A stretch of 64,000 nucleotides of DNA from Chitinophagaceae bacterium (GTDB lineage: Bacteria; Bacteroidota; Bacteroidia; Chitinophagales; Chitinophagaceae). Shown one piece after another: positions 8,857 through 17,518 of the stretch. Location of the stretch: the NCBI GenBank assembly GCA_004028795.1, contig SAIW01000007.1, positions 124,001 to 188,000 on the forward strand, in the 5' to 3' direction. Each line of letters begins with the position of its first letter. Within the stretch, counting starts at the first letter, position 1. Both the position numbers and the translations under genes were made by a program. A model generated the notes under the pieces. It ran no database searches and was not told the origin of the DNA. It saw only the letters and a program-made list of their open reading frames with translations.

Positions 8857-9213
8857 ATGATGATACTTATTGCCGGCCCGTACAGAAGCGGTACCAATGA
8901 TGATACTTCTTTAATGAAAAAGAATTTGGAAAAATTAGAATCTGTTGCTTTACCGCTTTTCAGAAAAGGGCATATTCCTGTAATTGGCGAATGGTTTGCT
9001 TTACCATTAATAAAATTAGCAGGTTCAACAAAACCGGGTGATGATGCATGGAATGAAATTCAATATCCGATAGCTCATAGAATTCTTGCAAAATGTGATG
9101 CGGTATTGAGATTGGAAGGCGAATCGAAAGGTGCAGATGAAGATGTGCGTGTTGCCAAAGAGAGAGGCTTACCAATTTTCTTTCAATTGGAAGATGTTCC
9201 TGATGAAAAGTAA
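8857..9213 (+). CDS. Nucleoside 2-deoxyribosyltransferase-like (DUF4406) protein
   Basis: A 118-residue protein that opens with MMILIAGPYRSG, the nucleotide/sugar-binding start typical of the DUF4406 and nucleoside deoxyribosyltransferase-like fold. It continues with GHIPVIGEWFALPL and KCDAVLRLEGESKGADEDV, where a Glu in a comparable place acts in related enzymes. The ATG at 8857 is preferred to an upstream TTG because it begins directly at the first beta strand. Its real substrate is unknown. A strong terminator follows. Confidence 0.75.
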   Translation: MMILIAGPYRSGTNDDTSLMKKNLEKLESVALPLFRKGHIPVIGEWFALPLIKLAGSTKPGDDAWNEIQYPIAHRILAKCDAVLRLEGESKGADEDVRVAKERGLPIFFQLEDVPDEK

Positions 9214-9224
9214 TATCAAAAAAT

Positions 9225-9251
9225 AAGTCCTGCTTTTTTAGAGCAGGACTT
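9225..9251 (+). terminator. Rho-independent terminator after the DUF4406 gene
   Basis: A ten-base perfect stem (AAGTCCTGCT, 9225-9234, with 9242-9251), a seven-base loop, then ACAAAATTTTT. It may also work in the other direction for the minus-strand operon that ends at 9273. Confidence 0.8.
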
Positions 9252-9272
9252 ACAAAATTTTTCAGATTGCTT

Positions 9273-9431
9273 TTACATAATATCCATTGCTAAAGCAAAG
9301 TAGGTTGTTGTACCTGGTAAAGCCAACCAAAACCATTGTCTGTAAGCAGGTGTAGCCAACATAAAAATCAGTAATGCAAGCCATGCAAAGCAGTAAATCC
9401 AGTATTTGGTAGTTGATTTTTTAGTTTCCAT
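9273..9431 (-). CDS. Small two-helix membrane protein
   Basis: A 52-residue frame starting METKKSTTKYW with two hydrophobic segments (about 11-27 and 32-48) joined by a short PAYRQW turn. It matches no family I recognise. It is the last gene of the minus-strand run beginning with the lipoprotein at 11240, 47 bases after the TauE/SafE gene, and ends just before a terminator. A nine-residue longer start is possible but less likely because the ATG at 9431 places the charged N-terminus next to the first helix. Confidence 0.5.
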   Translation of the reverse strand: METKKSTTKYWIYCFAWLALLIFMLATPAYRQWFWLALPGTTTYFALAMDIM

Positions 9432-9478
9432 TAATAGTTCGTTTTGTTGCCGCAAAGATAGGGGAGCAGTTTAATTAT

Positions 9479-9916
9479 TTAATGTGTATTGTTAGTTTGT
9501 TCCTTATCTGTTGTTTGCCTTTTATTTTCCTTTGAATATTTATCAATAAACAAAATTTTTACTGCAATAACAATTAAGAAAATGGCAAAGATTTTTTTCA
9601 GTTTTTCTTCCGGTAATGATAATGCTAACTTGCTTCCGAAATAATTACCTAAAACAAATCCTAATGATACCAGCAATACTACTTTAATATCTACATAACC
9701 TTGCTTGTAGTATTGCAAAACACCTAATATTCCAACAGGCAATAACAATATGCCTAAAGAAGTACCCTGTGCTTCTTTTTGCGAGAATGCTAAAAAGAAA
9801 ATTAATGCGGGTACAATAATTAAACCGCCACCAACACCAACCATACCACTTAACATGCCCGAGGCAAGCCCGATAACTATCAGGAGCAATAACATGGTTA
9901 GTGACATTTTTTTCAA
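9479..9916 (-). CDS. TauE/SafE-family membrane transporter, half-size
   Basis: A 145-residue membrane protein with about four helices. It carries the TauE/SafE N-terminal signature GMLSGMVGVGGGLIIVPAL and the QKEAQGTSLGILLLP segment. Full exporters of this family are about 250 residues with two such repeats, so this is a single repeat that may act as a dimer; half-size members are common in Bacteroidota. Likely substrates are sulfite, sulfoacetate or other small organic anions, which cannot be decided. It starts one base after the pyrophosphatase gene ends. The last 20 residues are a polar tail rich in Lys, Thr and Glu. Confidence 0.85.
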   Translation of the reverse strand: MKKMSLTMLLLLIVIGLASGMLSGMVGVGGGLIIVPALIFFLAFSQKEAQGTSLGILLLPVGILGVLQYYKQGYVDIKVVLLVSLGFVLGNYFGSKLALSLPEEKLKKIFAIFLIVIAVKILFIDKYSKENKRQTTDKEQTNNTH

Positions 9917-9917
9917 T

Positions 9918-10466
9918 TTAATTTTTTATAAAGTTGGTTATATAAGTAGCTATTGCTGTCTCAACTATTTTTAAGGCTTTGGTTTTATCTCCAAAATCTT
10001 CTACCACAACAGTTTTATTTTCCAAACGTTTATATTCTTCAAAAAAGTGGCGTAATTCATCAAAGAAATGTTTAGGCAACTCTTCAATATTATTGTAATG
10101 ATTAACACCAGGGTCATTAGTGGCTACAGCAATAATTTTATCGTCAGCATCGCCACCGTCAATCATTTGCATTACACCAATTACTTTGGCTTCCATTAAA
10201 GTTAACGGTACAACAGATAAAGAGCTTATTACTAAAATATCTAAAGGGTCCTTATCATCTCCGTATGTCTGGGGAATAAAACCATAGTTTACCGGATAAT
10301 GGAAGGATGAATAAATGATTCTGTCTAATTTAAGCAGTCCGCTTGCTTTATCAATTTCATATTTGCATCGGCTGCCTTGCGGAATTTCAATAATAGCATT
10401 TACTATTCTTGGTGCATTTTCTCCATAAGCTACACCATGCCAAGGATGAAGGACTGTTGTTTGCAT
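9918..10466 (-). CDS. ppa: Inorganic pyrophosphatase (family I)
   Basis: Soluble enzyme hydrolysing pyrophosphate to two phosphates, which pulls biosynthetic reactions forward. The 182 residues match the family. Seen: IEIPQGSRCKYEIDK (substrate-binding Lys/Arg), YPVNYGFIPQTYGDDKDPLDIL containing the metal-binding Asp cluster of the family signature, and DGGDADDKIIAV with further metal ligands. It lies one base after the fluoride channel gene and one base before the TauE/SafE gene. Fluoride is a classical inhibitor of this enzyme family, so its pairing with crcB makes biological sense. Confidence 0.96.
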   Translation of the reverse strand: MQTTVLHPWHGVAYGENAPRIVNAIIEIPQGSRCKYEIDKASGLLKLDRIIYSSFHYPVNYGFIPQTYGDDKDPLDILVISSLSVVPLTLMEAKVIGVMQMIDGGDADDKIIAVATNDPGVNHYNNIEELPKHFFDELRHFFEEYKRLENKTVVVEDFGDKTKALKIVETAIATYITNFIKN

Positions 10467-10467
10467 C

Positions 10468-10836
10468 TTATGCTTGTTTAATTAACCAATAACCCGATAA
10501 TGTTGCAGTAAATCCTGCCAGCAAACTTACGAGTACATATACAATTGCATGTAAATATTTTTCCTGTTGCAACATGCTTATACATTCCCATGAAAATGCT
10601 GAAAAAGTTGTAAAACCACCGCAAATACCTGTTGCTAAAAAGAGCCGCCAATCTCCAAAACTGTTATACTTCGAAGCAATGGCCATTACAGAACCAATAA
10701 TAAAACATCCAACAATATTTACAGTTAAAGTTGCAAATGGAAATGATTGATGTTTTATAAGTAAAGAACAAACATATCTGCCAACACTTCCTAACATTCC
10801 GCCTAAAGCAACTAATAAAATATTTTTTGCAATCAT
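10468..10836 (-). CDS. crcB: Fluoride channel CrcB/Fluc
   Basis: A small dimeric membrane channel that lets fluoride out of the cell. Its 122 residues and four helices match the family. The diagnostic motifs are present: GGMLGSVGRY at the start, TLTVNIVGCFIIG in helix 2 (the conserved Asn), and GICGGFTTFSAFS in helix 3 (the Phe-box and Ser/Thr track). Its ATG overlaps the end of the upstream lipoprotein gene by 4 bases, and the pyrophosphatase gene follows after 1 base. I looked for a fluoride riboswitch ahead of the operon and did not see its conserved elements. Confidence 0.95.
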   Translation of the reverse strand: MIAKNILLVALGGMLGSVGRYVCSLLIKHQSFPFATLTVNIVGCFIIGSVMAIASKYNSFGDWRLFLATGICGGFTTFSAFSWECISMLQQEKYLHAIVYVLVSLLAGFTATLSGYWLIKQA

Positions 10837-11240
10837 AAGTTTCCTTTAACGGTATAATTTACATCAACCAACCAATTGTTATTGCTATGTATCACTTTTA
10901 AAACTCTGGTTGTATTGTTGAATGAATTGCTGTAAGAAATAATAGTTTCATCGGTACTAACTTCTTCAACATTTAAAATGGTAATGGAAGCATCTTTTAA
11001 TTGCTTTTTTTCAGCACTGCTTTTTTGTTGATATTCTTCTTTCAATTTCGAAAAAATGGCATCGTTAGTTGAGTTGTGCAGTAAGTAGAAAGCTGCTTTA
11101 TCAAAATCTCCTTTTAAACAGCCATCAATAAATTCTCTGCCCGCATCTAAAGCGTTTTCTGCTGAGGTATATTTTTTATTGTCATCACAGCTTATGCAAA
11201 GCAAAAACAAAAAACCGATGAAATATTTTTTAAACATCAT
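10833..11240 (-). CDS. Lipoprotein, DUF4878-like
   Basis: A 135-residue exported protein with a signal peptide and lipobox (FLLCISC, Cys near 18). A compact domain follows that resembles the NTF2-like/DUF4878 fold: helices over the segment SAENALDAGREFIDGCLKGDFDKA, then a strand-rich C-terminus (ETIISYSNSF, then NNWLVDVNYTVKG). Such proteins are common in Bacteroidota and lack a known activity. It is the first gene of a tight minus-strand operon with crcB, ppa and a TauE/SafE gene. The family assignment is a pattern judgement. Confidence 0.72.
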   Translation of the reverse strand: MMFKKYFIGFLFLLCISCDDNKKYTSAENALDAGREFIDGCLKGDFDKAAFYLLHNSTNDAIFSKLKEEYQQKSSAEKKQLKDASITILNVEEVSTDETIISYSNSFNNTTRVLKVIHSNNNWLVDVNYTVKGNL

Positions 11241-11263
11241 TTAACAAAAGTACTTTAAAAATA

Positions 11264-11285
11264 AAGCCCCGCTATAGCGAGGCTT
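11264..11285 (-). terminator. Terminator after the outer-membrane beta-barrel receptor gene
   Basis: An imperfect stem (AAGCC-C-CGCT with AGCG-A-GGCTT, one mismatch, two-base loop). On the minus strand it is followed by TATTTTTAAA. It separates the receptor gene from the lipoprotein-crcB-ppa operon transcribed in the same direction. Confidence 0.65.
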
Positions 11286-11307
11286 AAAAATTATAACGAT
11301 AAGTTTT

Positions 11308-14004
11308 TTATTGCTGATTTATTCCACCCATATCTACACCTTGTTCTGCCTTAGTGTTTTTACGTTTAAATAAGTTTGCATCAAACTTACCAAAACGGTA
11401 ACTGAAGTTTAGTCTAAGCACCTGAGGGTCTCTGAATCTTTCAGAGTATTGCGTAAAGTTTAATGCTTCAGAATAACTTCTTTGGCTTGTTTTGAAAATA
11501 TCATTCATACTTAATGTTAATGATCCGCTTTGCCCGTTCTTCCATGTCCAATCTTTCTTTATAGCAACATCAGCATCAAAGTTTCTTGGTAGAATATAGC
11601 CTTGGGCTAAAGTTTGCTGGCCACCACCAAACATTCCACCCATTCCACCGCCACGGCCACCCATGCCACCACTGCCACCACTTTGTGGTAATAAAGTTTT
11701 GCTACGCCACTCGCTTGAAATCTGTAAGCTAAAGCCTTTACCCAATTTAATGTTGTTATTCATTTTAGAGAACATGCTTAATAATGAGTTACTGATGCTT
11801 GTTGCCTGACCCGGAATAGTTACATTTAATTGAGAGTTAAAGAAGTTTACGTTAGCTGTAACATCCCACCATTTTGTTACAGGCATTTTGTCTGTTATTT
11901 CTAAACCATAGCTGTAACCGCTGCTGGCATTAATATATGAATAATAAAGTATATCGCCATAAAGATCGCTCTTACCGTTATAAACATACCTTGTAATTAA
12001 GTCTGTATTATATTTAAAGTATGTACTTATTAATAAGTTTGAATTTTTAGCGTATGAATAATTGTAATTCATTTCAAATGAATATGTAAACTCAGGTCTT
12101 AAACCTGCATTACCAATACTTACATAAACCGGTGCTGTAGAATAATCAGGGAATGGAGTTAACTGAAAGAAATTAGGCCTGTTAACTCTTCTTGAATAGT
12201 TAAATTGTAAATCCTGCTTATCAGTCAATTTATAGGTTATGAAAACACTTGGAAATAAACTTAATGGATATTTTACATTAAATGATGTATCACCTGTACT
12301 TCTAACTAATGTTCCTGTATAGCTTGAACTTTCTGCTCTTAAGCCTAATTGAAAATTAAATTTATTGGCTTTGAAAGTATAAGTACTGTAAGCAGCATAA
12401 ACAGCATCTGTAAATTTATAATTACTGCTGGATGAAACCGACTGTAAATATGTTTTAGAAGTTGAATCGTATTTGTATAGGTTATTTGTATTGGCGTTAT
12501 TTCTGATTTGTGCTCTTGTACCTGCTTCAAATTTTGAAGTCTCAGAAATTGGATTTTCATAATCAATCTGAGCTGTAAAGAAGTTTCCACTACCATTAGT
12601 AAGACTTTGTTGTAAAAAAGGATTATTTGGGAAGCCTCTTAATGTAAAAGAATAAGGGATGTAACTGTATCTGTCTGTATTTGAGTTACTGTTATTATTA
12701 CTATTGTTATAGTTAATATCAGCAGTAATATCATGGCCATTCTTTTCAAAATTGTGTCTGAAACTTAATTGACCGCCATAATTTTTAAATACAGAAGAAC
12801 TGGTAGAATAAGTGTTGGTGTGTGAAAGAAAGCTACCGCTAACAATTGAATCGGTTGTTTGTGGCTGGTCGTTATCAAAAGAGCCTCTTACATAGTTTCC
12901 GGTAACTGAAATAGTATTTCTGTTATCTAAGAAATAATCAAAACCACCTCTTAAAAAGCCAAAATAACCGTTGCTTACTCCATCGCTGTTATTATAAACC
13001 AAGCTTGCCGGTGTTGTTGACGTTGCTGCGTTATTATAGTTAGTAATACTTGTTGTTAACGATTTACGTTGGTTAAAGTTTCCGCTTAAAAATAAATTTG
13101 TTTTTTGTTGTCTTAAATTAATATCACCACCTAAATTAACTTTTGCTCTTGAGTCTATACCTGCACGTAAACCGCCGTTATAGCCAACTTTTTTATTTTT
13201 CTTCAAAACAATATTTAGTATACCTGCATTACCACCACTGGCATCATATTTAGCAGAGGGGTTGGTAATAATTTCAACTTTATCAATAATATCTGCTGGA
13301 ATTTGATCAAGTGTCATGGTTGTTGGTCTGCCATCAACAAAAATGGTTGGTGTTGCATTTCTTAGGGTTACATTTCCATCAATATCAACACTTACAGAAG
13401 GTATGCTTTTCATTACTTCCGTTGCTGTTTGTCCTGTGCTTGTTAAGTTTTTATCTACATTAAAAACCTTTCTGTCAATACCTAATTCTAATTGAGGTTT
13501 AGTGGCAGTAACAGTTACAGTGCCTAAATCTGTAGCTTCAGATTCAATCTTAATATTTCCCAGGTCTTTATCAGCTGCACTTAAAACCTGGCTCATAGCA
13601 TCGCTGTTGTTTGCACCGCCCTGAGGCATTTTGATATCAAAGCTTACCTGCTTTTCAATTGCTTTATAACCGATAGCAGAAATTTTTAATTTGAAATTGC
13701 CGAAGAGAGGTAGGTTTTCTAAACTGAAATCGCCATTATTTTGTGAAATAACAGTTTTAATTGTTACACCTTGTTTCATTTGTTTGGTAACAGTATCAAA
13801 CTTATTACCTGTTAAAACAACAGTTGCACCCGGAACGCCTTTATTAGATTTAGAATCAACAATTTTTCCGTAAAAGTGACCGATTGTTGCATTAGCTCCG
13901 CCTCTTCCTGCCCCGCCTCTTGCTCCGCCACCCATTGGCATTTGAGCAATTAAAATATTTGCTGTAATAACTAAAAGCGTAAGAATCGATAAAATTTTTC
14001 TCAT
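11308..14004 (-). CDS. Outer-membrane beta-barrel receptor with carboxypeptidase-like N-terminal domain
   Basis: An 898-residue outer-membrane protein of the TonB-dependent-receptor-like 'outer membrane beta-barrel' group common in Bacteroidota. In order: signal peptide (about 1-20); a Gly/Arg-rich stretch (about 21-40); a CarboxypepD_reg-like Ig domain (FYGKIVDSKSNKGVPGATV, about 44-140); a plug domain (about 165-270) with VFNVDKNLTSTGQTATEVM and TIFVDGRPTTM; then the barrel to the C-terminus. A second Gly/Met-rich loop interrupts the barrel near 771-793. No SusD partner is adjacent, so the ligand is unknown; members without SusD often handle peptides or metals. It is monocistronic with its own terminator. 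Confidence 0.88.
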   Translation of the reverse strand: MRKILSILTLLVITANILIAQMPMGGGARGGAGRGGANATIGHFYGKIVDSKSNKGVPGATVVLTGNKFDTVTKQMKQGVTIKTVISQNNGDFSLENLPLFGNFKLKISAIGYKAIEKQVSFDIKMPQGGANNSDAMSQVLSAADKDLGNIKIESEATDLGTVTVTATKPQLELGIDRKVFNVDKNLTSTGQTATEVMKSIPSVSVDIDGNVTLRNATPTIFVDGRPTTMTLDQIPADIIDKVEIITNPSAKYDASGGNAGILNIVLKKNKKVGYNGGLRAGIDSRAKVNLGGDINLRQQKTNLFLSGNFNQRKSLTTSITNYNNAATSTTPASLVYNNSDGVSNGYFGFLRGGFDYFLDNRNTISVTGNYVRGSFDNDQPQTTDSIVSGSFLSHTNTYSTSSSVFKNYGGQLSFRHNFEKNGHDITADINYNNSNNNSNSNTDRYSYIPYSFTLRGFPNNPFLQQSLTNGSGNFFTAQIDYENPISETSKFEAGTRAQIRNNANTNNLYKYDSTSKTYLQSVSSSSNYKFTDAVYAAYSTYTFKANKFNFQLGLRAESSSYTGTLVRSTGDTSFNVKYPLSLFPSVFITYKLTDKQDLQFNYSRRVNRPNFFQLTPFPDYSTAPVYVSIGNAGLRPEFTYSFEMNYNYSYAKNSNLLISTYFKYNTDLITRYVYNGKSDLYGDILYYSYINASSGYSYGLEITDKMPVTKWWDVTANVNFFNSQLNVTIPGQATSISNSLLSMFSKMNNNIKLGKGFSLQISSEWRSKTLLPQSGGSGGMGGRGGGMGGMFGGGQQTLAQGYILPRNFDADVAIKKDWTWKNGQSGSLTLSMNDIFKTSQRSYSEALNFTQYSERFRDPQVLRLNFSYRFGKFDANLFKRKNTKAEQGVDMGGINQQ

Positions 14005-14190
14005 GTAATGTGTATTATTAATTATGCTAAATTCGACTATCAGTATGCTCTGAAGTGTTGAATAATTATATAAACGGTATTTTATTTTTTTAAATGGGCA
14101 AATTTCGTTCAGGTTTCGTCAATAAACATTTGCTTATCGGTTAAATGAGGTAATTAATCAGTAAAGTCATAAATGGTTACCGTTTAACAA

Positions 14191-14219
14191 AAAACCTTCT
14201 CAAAAGTTGAGAAGGTTTT
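14191..14219 (-). terminator. Terminator downstream of tRNA-His
   Basis: A 13-base perfect stem (14191-14203 with 14207-14219) and a three-base loop, just beyond the tRNA 3' end on the minus strand and followed there by a T run (TTTTTTG). Confidence 0.8.
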
Positions 14220-14223
14220 GCAG

Positions 14224-14298
14224 GGAGAGCAATGGGTTTCGAACCCACGACCTACAGTGCCACAAACTGTCGCTCTAACCAACTGAGCTATGCCCTCC
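14224..14298 (-). tRNA. tRNA-His (anticodon GTG)
   Basis: The reverse complement folds into a full cloverleaf. The acceptor stem is GAGGGCA with TGCTCTC. The D arm is GCTC/GAGC, and the anticodon stem ACAGT/ACTGT encloses the loop TTGTGGC, giving GTG. The T arm contains GGTTCGA. An extra 5' G (position -1, base 14298) pairs with C73 (base 14224), the identity element of histidine tRNA. CCA is not encoded. A terminator follows directly. Confidence 0.96.
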
Positions 14299-14403
14299 GT
14301 TTTATCGGGCAGCAAAAATAAGGTAAAACAATATTGAAGCCAATCGAAAGTTTAAAATTGTTATTTACCCGTTTATCAAAAACCATTGTTAAGATACAAT
14401 GGG

Positions 14404-14437
14404 TTGATGAAAGTGCAGCACGATTAACCTATTTTTG
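14404..14437 (+). promoter_or_regulatory. Putative Bacteroidota promoter for the Prc protease gene
   Basis: A TTG at 14404-14406 is followed after 23 bases by TATTTTTG at 14430-14437, matching the TTG...TAnnTTTG consensus. It ends only 10 bases before the first ATG (14448), so the second in-frame ATG at 14469 would leave a more normal leader. Confidence 0.5.
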
Positions 14438-14447
14438 AAAACGTTTT

Positions 14448-16598
14448 ATGCAAAAAATTGTACAATTTATGAAGAGTCCTAAAGGAATTATAGTGGTAGC
14501 TATTGTGGTTTTCGGTAGCTTATTCTTTGCTTTTACAAATAATCACAACGGTGATAATATCAACATCACTCAAAAGCAAAAGTTATTATCTGAAATTGGT
14601 AACCTTTTAGAAAAGCAGCATTACAGTCCTAAAAAAATTGATGATTCGTTTTCTAAAGAAGTATTTAAAAAATATTTAGAAGAATTAGATGGAGATAAAG
14701 CAATTTTTCTGAAATCTGATATTGAGTCTTTAAGAAAATATGAATTAACCTTAGACGACGAAATTCATGGTGCCGATATCAAATTTGCACCGTCAGTAAA
14801 CCCTATATATGATAAACGTATTGATGAAGCTATAGCCATCTATAAAAGCGTATTGGCAAAGCCATTTGATTTTACAACAGATGAAACATTGGTTACAGAT
14901 GCTTCAAAACTTACTTATCCTGCAACAGATGCGGAAAGAAAAGACAGATGGAGAAAGCGTTTAAAGTATATGACTTTAGAGCGTTATGTAGATTTAATGG
15001 AGCAAAGAGATAAAAGTACTGTTGATAGTATTAAATCTAAAACCAATGCACAGCTTGAAAAAGAAGCAAGAGAATTAGTGCTTAAAGCAAATAATAAGTT
15101 ATACGGAAGAATTAAAGCTAAGTTTACCGAAGATGAGCGTTTTAATTCTTATATAAACGTTATTACTAATTTAATGGATCCTCATACGGATTATTTTGCT
15201 CCTGTTGAAAAACGTGCTTTCGATGAAACACTAAATGGAAGTTTTTTTGGTATAGGAGCTCAATTACAGGAGCAGGATGGCATAATAAAAATTGCTACTA
15301 TATTAACAGGAGGCCCGGCCTGGAAAAGCGGAGAATTGATAGCTAACGATATTATTTTAAAAGTAGCTCAAGGTAATGATGCACCCGTTGATATAGCAGG
15401 TTATGATGTTACAGATGCTGTAAAATTAATTCGCGGAGATAAAGGAACTATTGTAAAACTTACAGTAAAGAAACAAGATGGAACTGTAAAAGTTATTGCC
15501 TTAAAACGTGATGAAATTGTGCAGGATGAAGGTTTTGCAAGAAGCGTAATTGTAAATAACGGGAATGATAAAATAGGTTATATATACTTACCTGATTTTT
15601 ATTTTAACTATGAAAACATTAATGGCCACAGATGCTCTGAAGATGTTGCCAAAGAAGTTGAAAAATTGAAAGCAGAAAAAGTAAGCGGTATAGTATTAGA
15701 CCTTCGGTTTAATGGTGGCGGTGGCTTGTATGAAGTGGTGCAAATGGTGGGAATGTTTGTTGGTAAAGGTCCTGTTGTACAGGTAAAAGGAAGAGACGAT
15801 AAACCGCAGGTACTAGAAGCAAGAGATAATAAAATTATTTATGATGGACCGCTGGCAGTAATGGTAAATGAAGGCAGTGCAAGTGCCAGCGAAATTTTTG
15901 CGGCTGCCATTCAGGATTATAAGAGAGGTGTTATTGTAGGCAGCACTTCAACTTATGGAAAAGGAACGGTGCAAAAGAACGTTTCATTAGGTAAGCCGGT
16001 TGATTTTTATTCCGGCAGAACAGAATACGGAGCAGTAAAATTAACCTTTCAGAAATTCTACAGAGCTAATGGAGGTTCAACGCAATTGAAAGGTGTTGCT
16101 CCTGATATAGTATTACCTGATATTTATGAGTATCAAAAGTTCCGTGAAAAAGACAATACCTCCGCTTTGCCTTGGGATGAAATTCAGAAAGCTCCTTTTT
16201 CAAAATGGAACGGTGGTGTTGATTTAGATGCAGTTTCAAAAGACGAAACAACAAAACTATCTTCTGATAAAGTTTTCCAAGCAATAGATCAGAATACAAA
16301 ATGGATTAGTAAAAATGCCGAAGCTCCTGTTAGTTTAAATATTGAAAAATATAAACAACATCAAAAAGAAATAAAAGCAACTGCAGACCAATTAAACGGT
16401 TTAATTAAACTAAAAGAAGATATGAATATTGAAGTAATGGCTGCAGATAAAGATAAATTTTACAACAATCCTGATAAAATTAAAGGAGAACGTTATATAG
16501 CTTGGTTAAAAAATTTAAAAACAGATTTATACTTAAATCAAACTGCAAAAATTGTAAGCGATATGGCACATGCACAAGTGCAAACAGCAGCTAAATAA
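14448..16598 (+). CDS. prc: Carboxy-terminal processing protease (Prc/Tsp, S41A)
   Basis: Periplasmic serine protease that degrades or trims proteins from their C-termini. Up to 716 residues: an N-terminal membrane anchor or signal (about 13-30); the helical N-terminal domain of Tsp proteins (about 40-240); a PDZ domain (about 255-340, starting at GSFFGIGAQLQEQDG); the S41 catalytic core; and the C-terminal DUF3340 region. Comparison with E. coli Prc puts the catalytic Ser at 479 (in GSASASEI), the conserved Asp at 490 and the Lys at 505 (YGKGTVQ). The second ATG at 14469 (MKSPKG) may be the true start given the promoter position. Confidence 0.93.
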   Translation: MQKIVQFMKSPKGIIVVAIVVFGSLFFAFTNNHNGDNINITQKQKLLSEIGNLLEKQHYSPKKIDDSFSKEVFKKYLEELDGDKAIFLKSDIESLRKYELTLDDEIHGADIKFAPSVNPIYDKRIDEAIAIYKSVLAKPFDFTTDETLVTDASKLTYPATDAERKDRWRKRLKYMTLERYVDLMEQRDKSTVDSIKSKTNAQLEKEARELVLKANNKLYGRIKAKFTEDERFNSYINVITNLMDPHTDYFAPVEKRAFDETLNGSFFGIGAQLQEQDGIIKIATILTGGPAWKSGELIANDIILKVAQGNDAPVDIAGYDVTDAVKLIRGDKGTIVKLTVKKQDGTVKVIALKRDEIVQDEGFARSVIVNNGNDKIGYIYLPDFYFNYENINGHRCSEDVAKEVEKLKAEKVSGIVLDLRFNGGGGLYEVVQMVGMFVGKGPVVQVKGRDDKPQVLEARDNKIIYDGPLAVMVNEGSASASEIFAAAIQDYKRGVIVGSTSTYGKGTVQKNVSLGKPVDFYSGRTEYGAVKLTFQKFYRANGGSTQLKGVAPDIVLPDIYEYQKFREKDNTSALPWDEIQKAPFSKWNGGVDLDAVSKDETTKLSSDKVFQAIDQNTKWISKNAEAPVSLNIEKYKQHQKEIKATADQLNGLIKLKEDMNIEVMAADKDKFYNNPDKIKGERYIAWLKNLKTDLYLNQTAKIVSDMAHAQVQTAAK

Positions 16599-16636
16599 CC
16601 ACTTTGCTTTTCCACAAGTTCTCTACATATTCTTAA

Positions 16637-16660
16637 TTGAGCAGCCACATGGCTGCTCAA
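16637..16660 (+). terminator. Terminator between prc and the polysaccharide locus
   Basis: A perfect 11-base inverted repeat (TTGAGCAGCCA, 16637-16647, with 16650-16660, two-base loop), followed by CTTCTTTT. Confidence 0.75.
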
Positions 16661-16686
16661 CTTCTTTTAAGGCAAGTGTTTTAATC

Positions 16687-16694
16687 TAACTTTG
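16687..16694 (+). promoter_or_regulatory. Putative -7 element for the polysaccharide operon
   Basis: TAACTTTG matches the Bacteroidota -7 consensus TAnnTTTG. It lies just after the prc terminator and 27 bases before the wza-like start codon. No convincing TTG is seen at the -33 position, so this is a half-supported promoter. Confidence 0.45.
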
Positions 16695-16721
16695 ATAATA
16701 GAGCCTTAATTACTAACCATT

Positions 16722-17504
16722 ATGTTCAACATTACCCAACGGCATAAATCAGCTGCTGTACAAATTTGTATTGCCATATTGCTTATAACATCATCATGTA
16801 CAAGTACAAAAAAATTCAGGTATTTCAACGATTTGCCTAAAGATTCTGCAATACTTCATTTAGATACTTTGCAAAGCACAGCATACACCATTCAACGTGA
16901 TGATATTATCGAGTTAAAAATATCCGGCAGAAACGATCAAACCGCTGCGGACTTTAATCTTAAAAGTGGTGGCTATACCAATGGTCAGGGAGTAGTACCT
17001 CAGTATTTAGTTGATGTGAATGGAGAAATAAACTTTTTTTTATTAGGTAAAATGAAAGTGGAAGGCTTAACTACCGACCAATTAGCAGAGAAGCTTTCTA
17101 AAATGCTGATTCCGTATTTAACTGAACCTATTGTAAATGTTCGTTTGGTAAATTTCAGGTTTACCGTTTTAGGTGAAGTAAGAACTCCCGGCTCTTATTC
17201 CATTCCGAACGAAAAAGTTTCTATTCTGGAGGCCTTAGGTTATGCAGGCGATATGACTTATCTATCACAGCGAAACAATGTGAAAGTAATAAGAGATAGT
17301 GCCGGTATAAGACAAATAGGGTTCCTTGATTTTTCTACAAAAAAAGTATTGAGTTCTCCTTTCTATTATTTAAAAAGAAATGATGTGATATATGTTGAAA
17401 CCAATACACGTTACAGACAGGTTACGGATGCATATACAAGAGTAGCATTAATAGTAGGTATTTTAAGCAGTACCATTGCTTCTATTGCGATATTCAGTAA
17501 ATAA
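16722..17504 (+). CDS. wza: Polysaccharide export outer-membrane lipoprotein (Wza-like)
   Basis: Forms the outer-membrane channel for surface polysaccharide. 260 residues with a lipobox near residue 26 (LLITSSC). The Poly_export domain (about 50-145) starts at YTIQRDDIIELKISG and includes VDVNGEINFFLLGKMKVEGLT. A SLBB-type domain (about 147-230) follows, with FRFTVLGEVRTPGSYSIPNEKVSILEALGYAGDM. A C-terminal hydrophobic helix (about 240-256) fits the typical Bacteroidota form. First gene of the 35-kb locus; wzc follows 14 bases later. Confidence 0.94.
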   Translation: MFNITQRHKSAAVQICIAILLITSSCTSTKKFRYFNDLPKDSAILHLDTLQSTAYTIQRDDIIELKISGRNDQTAADFNLKSGGYTNGQGVVPQYLVDVNGEINFFLLGKMKVEGLTTDQLAEKLSKMLIPYLTEPIVNVRLVNFRFTVLGEVRTPGSYSIPNEKVSILEALGYAGDMTYLSQRNNVKVIRDSAGIRQIGFLDFSTKKVLSSPFYYLKRNDVIYVETNTRYRQVTDAYTRVALIVGILSSTIASIAIFSK

Positions 17505-17518
17505 TCTTCAAAATTTTA

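Noticed and set aside
10837-11307. Fluoride riboswitch ahead of crcB or its operon
   Set aside because: The 67 bases before 11240 hold only a terminator hairpin and AT-rich sequence; the conserved riboswitch segments are not visible.
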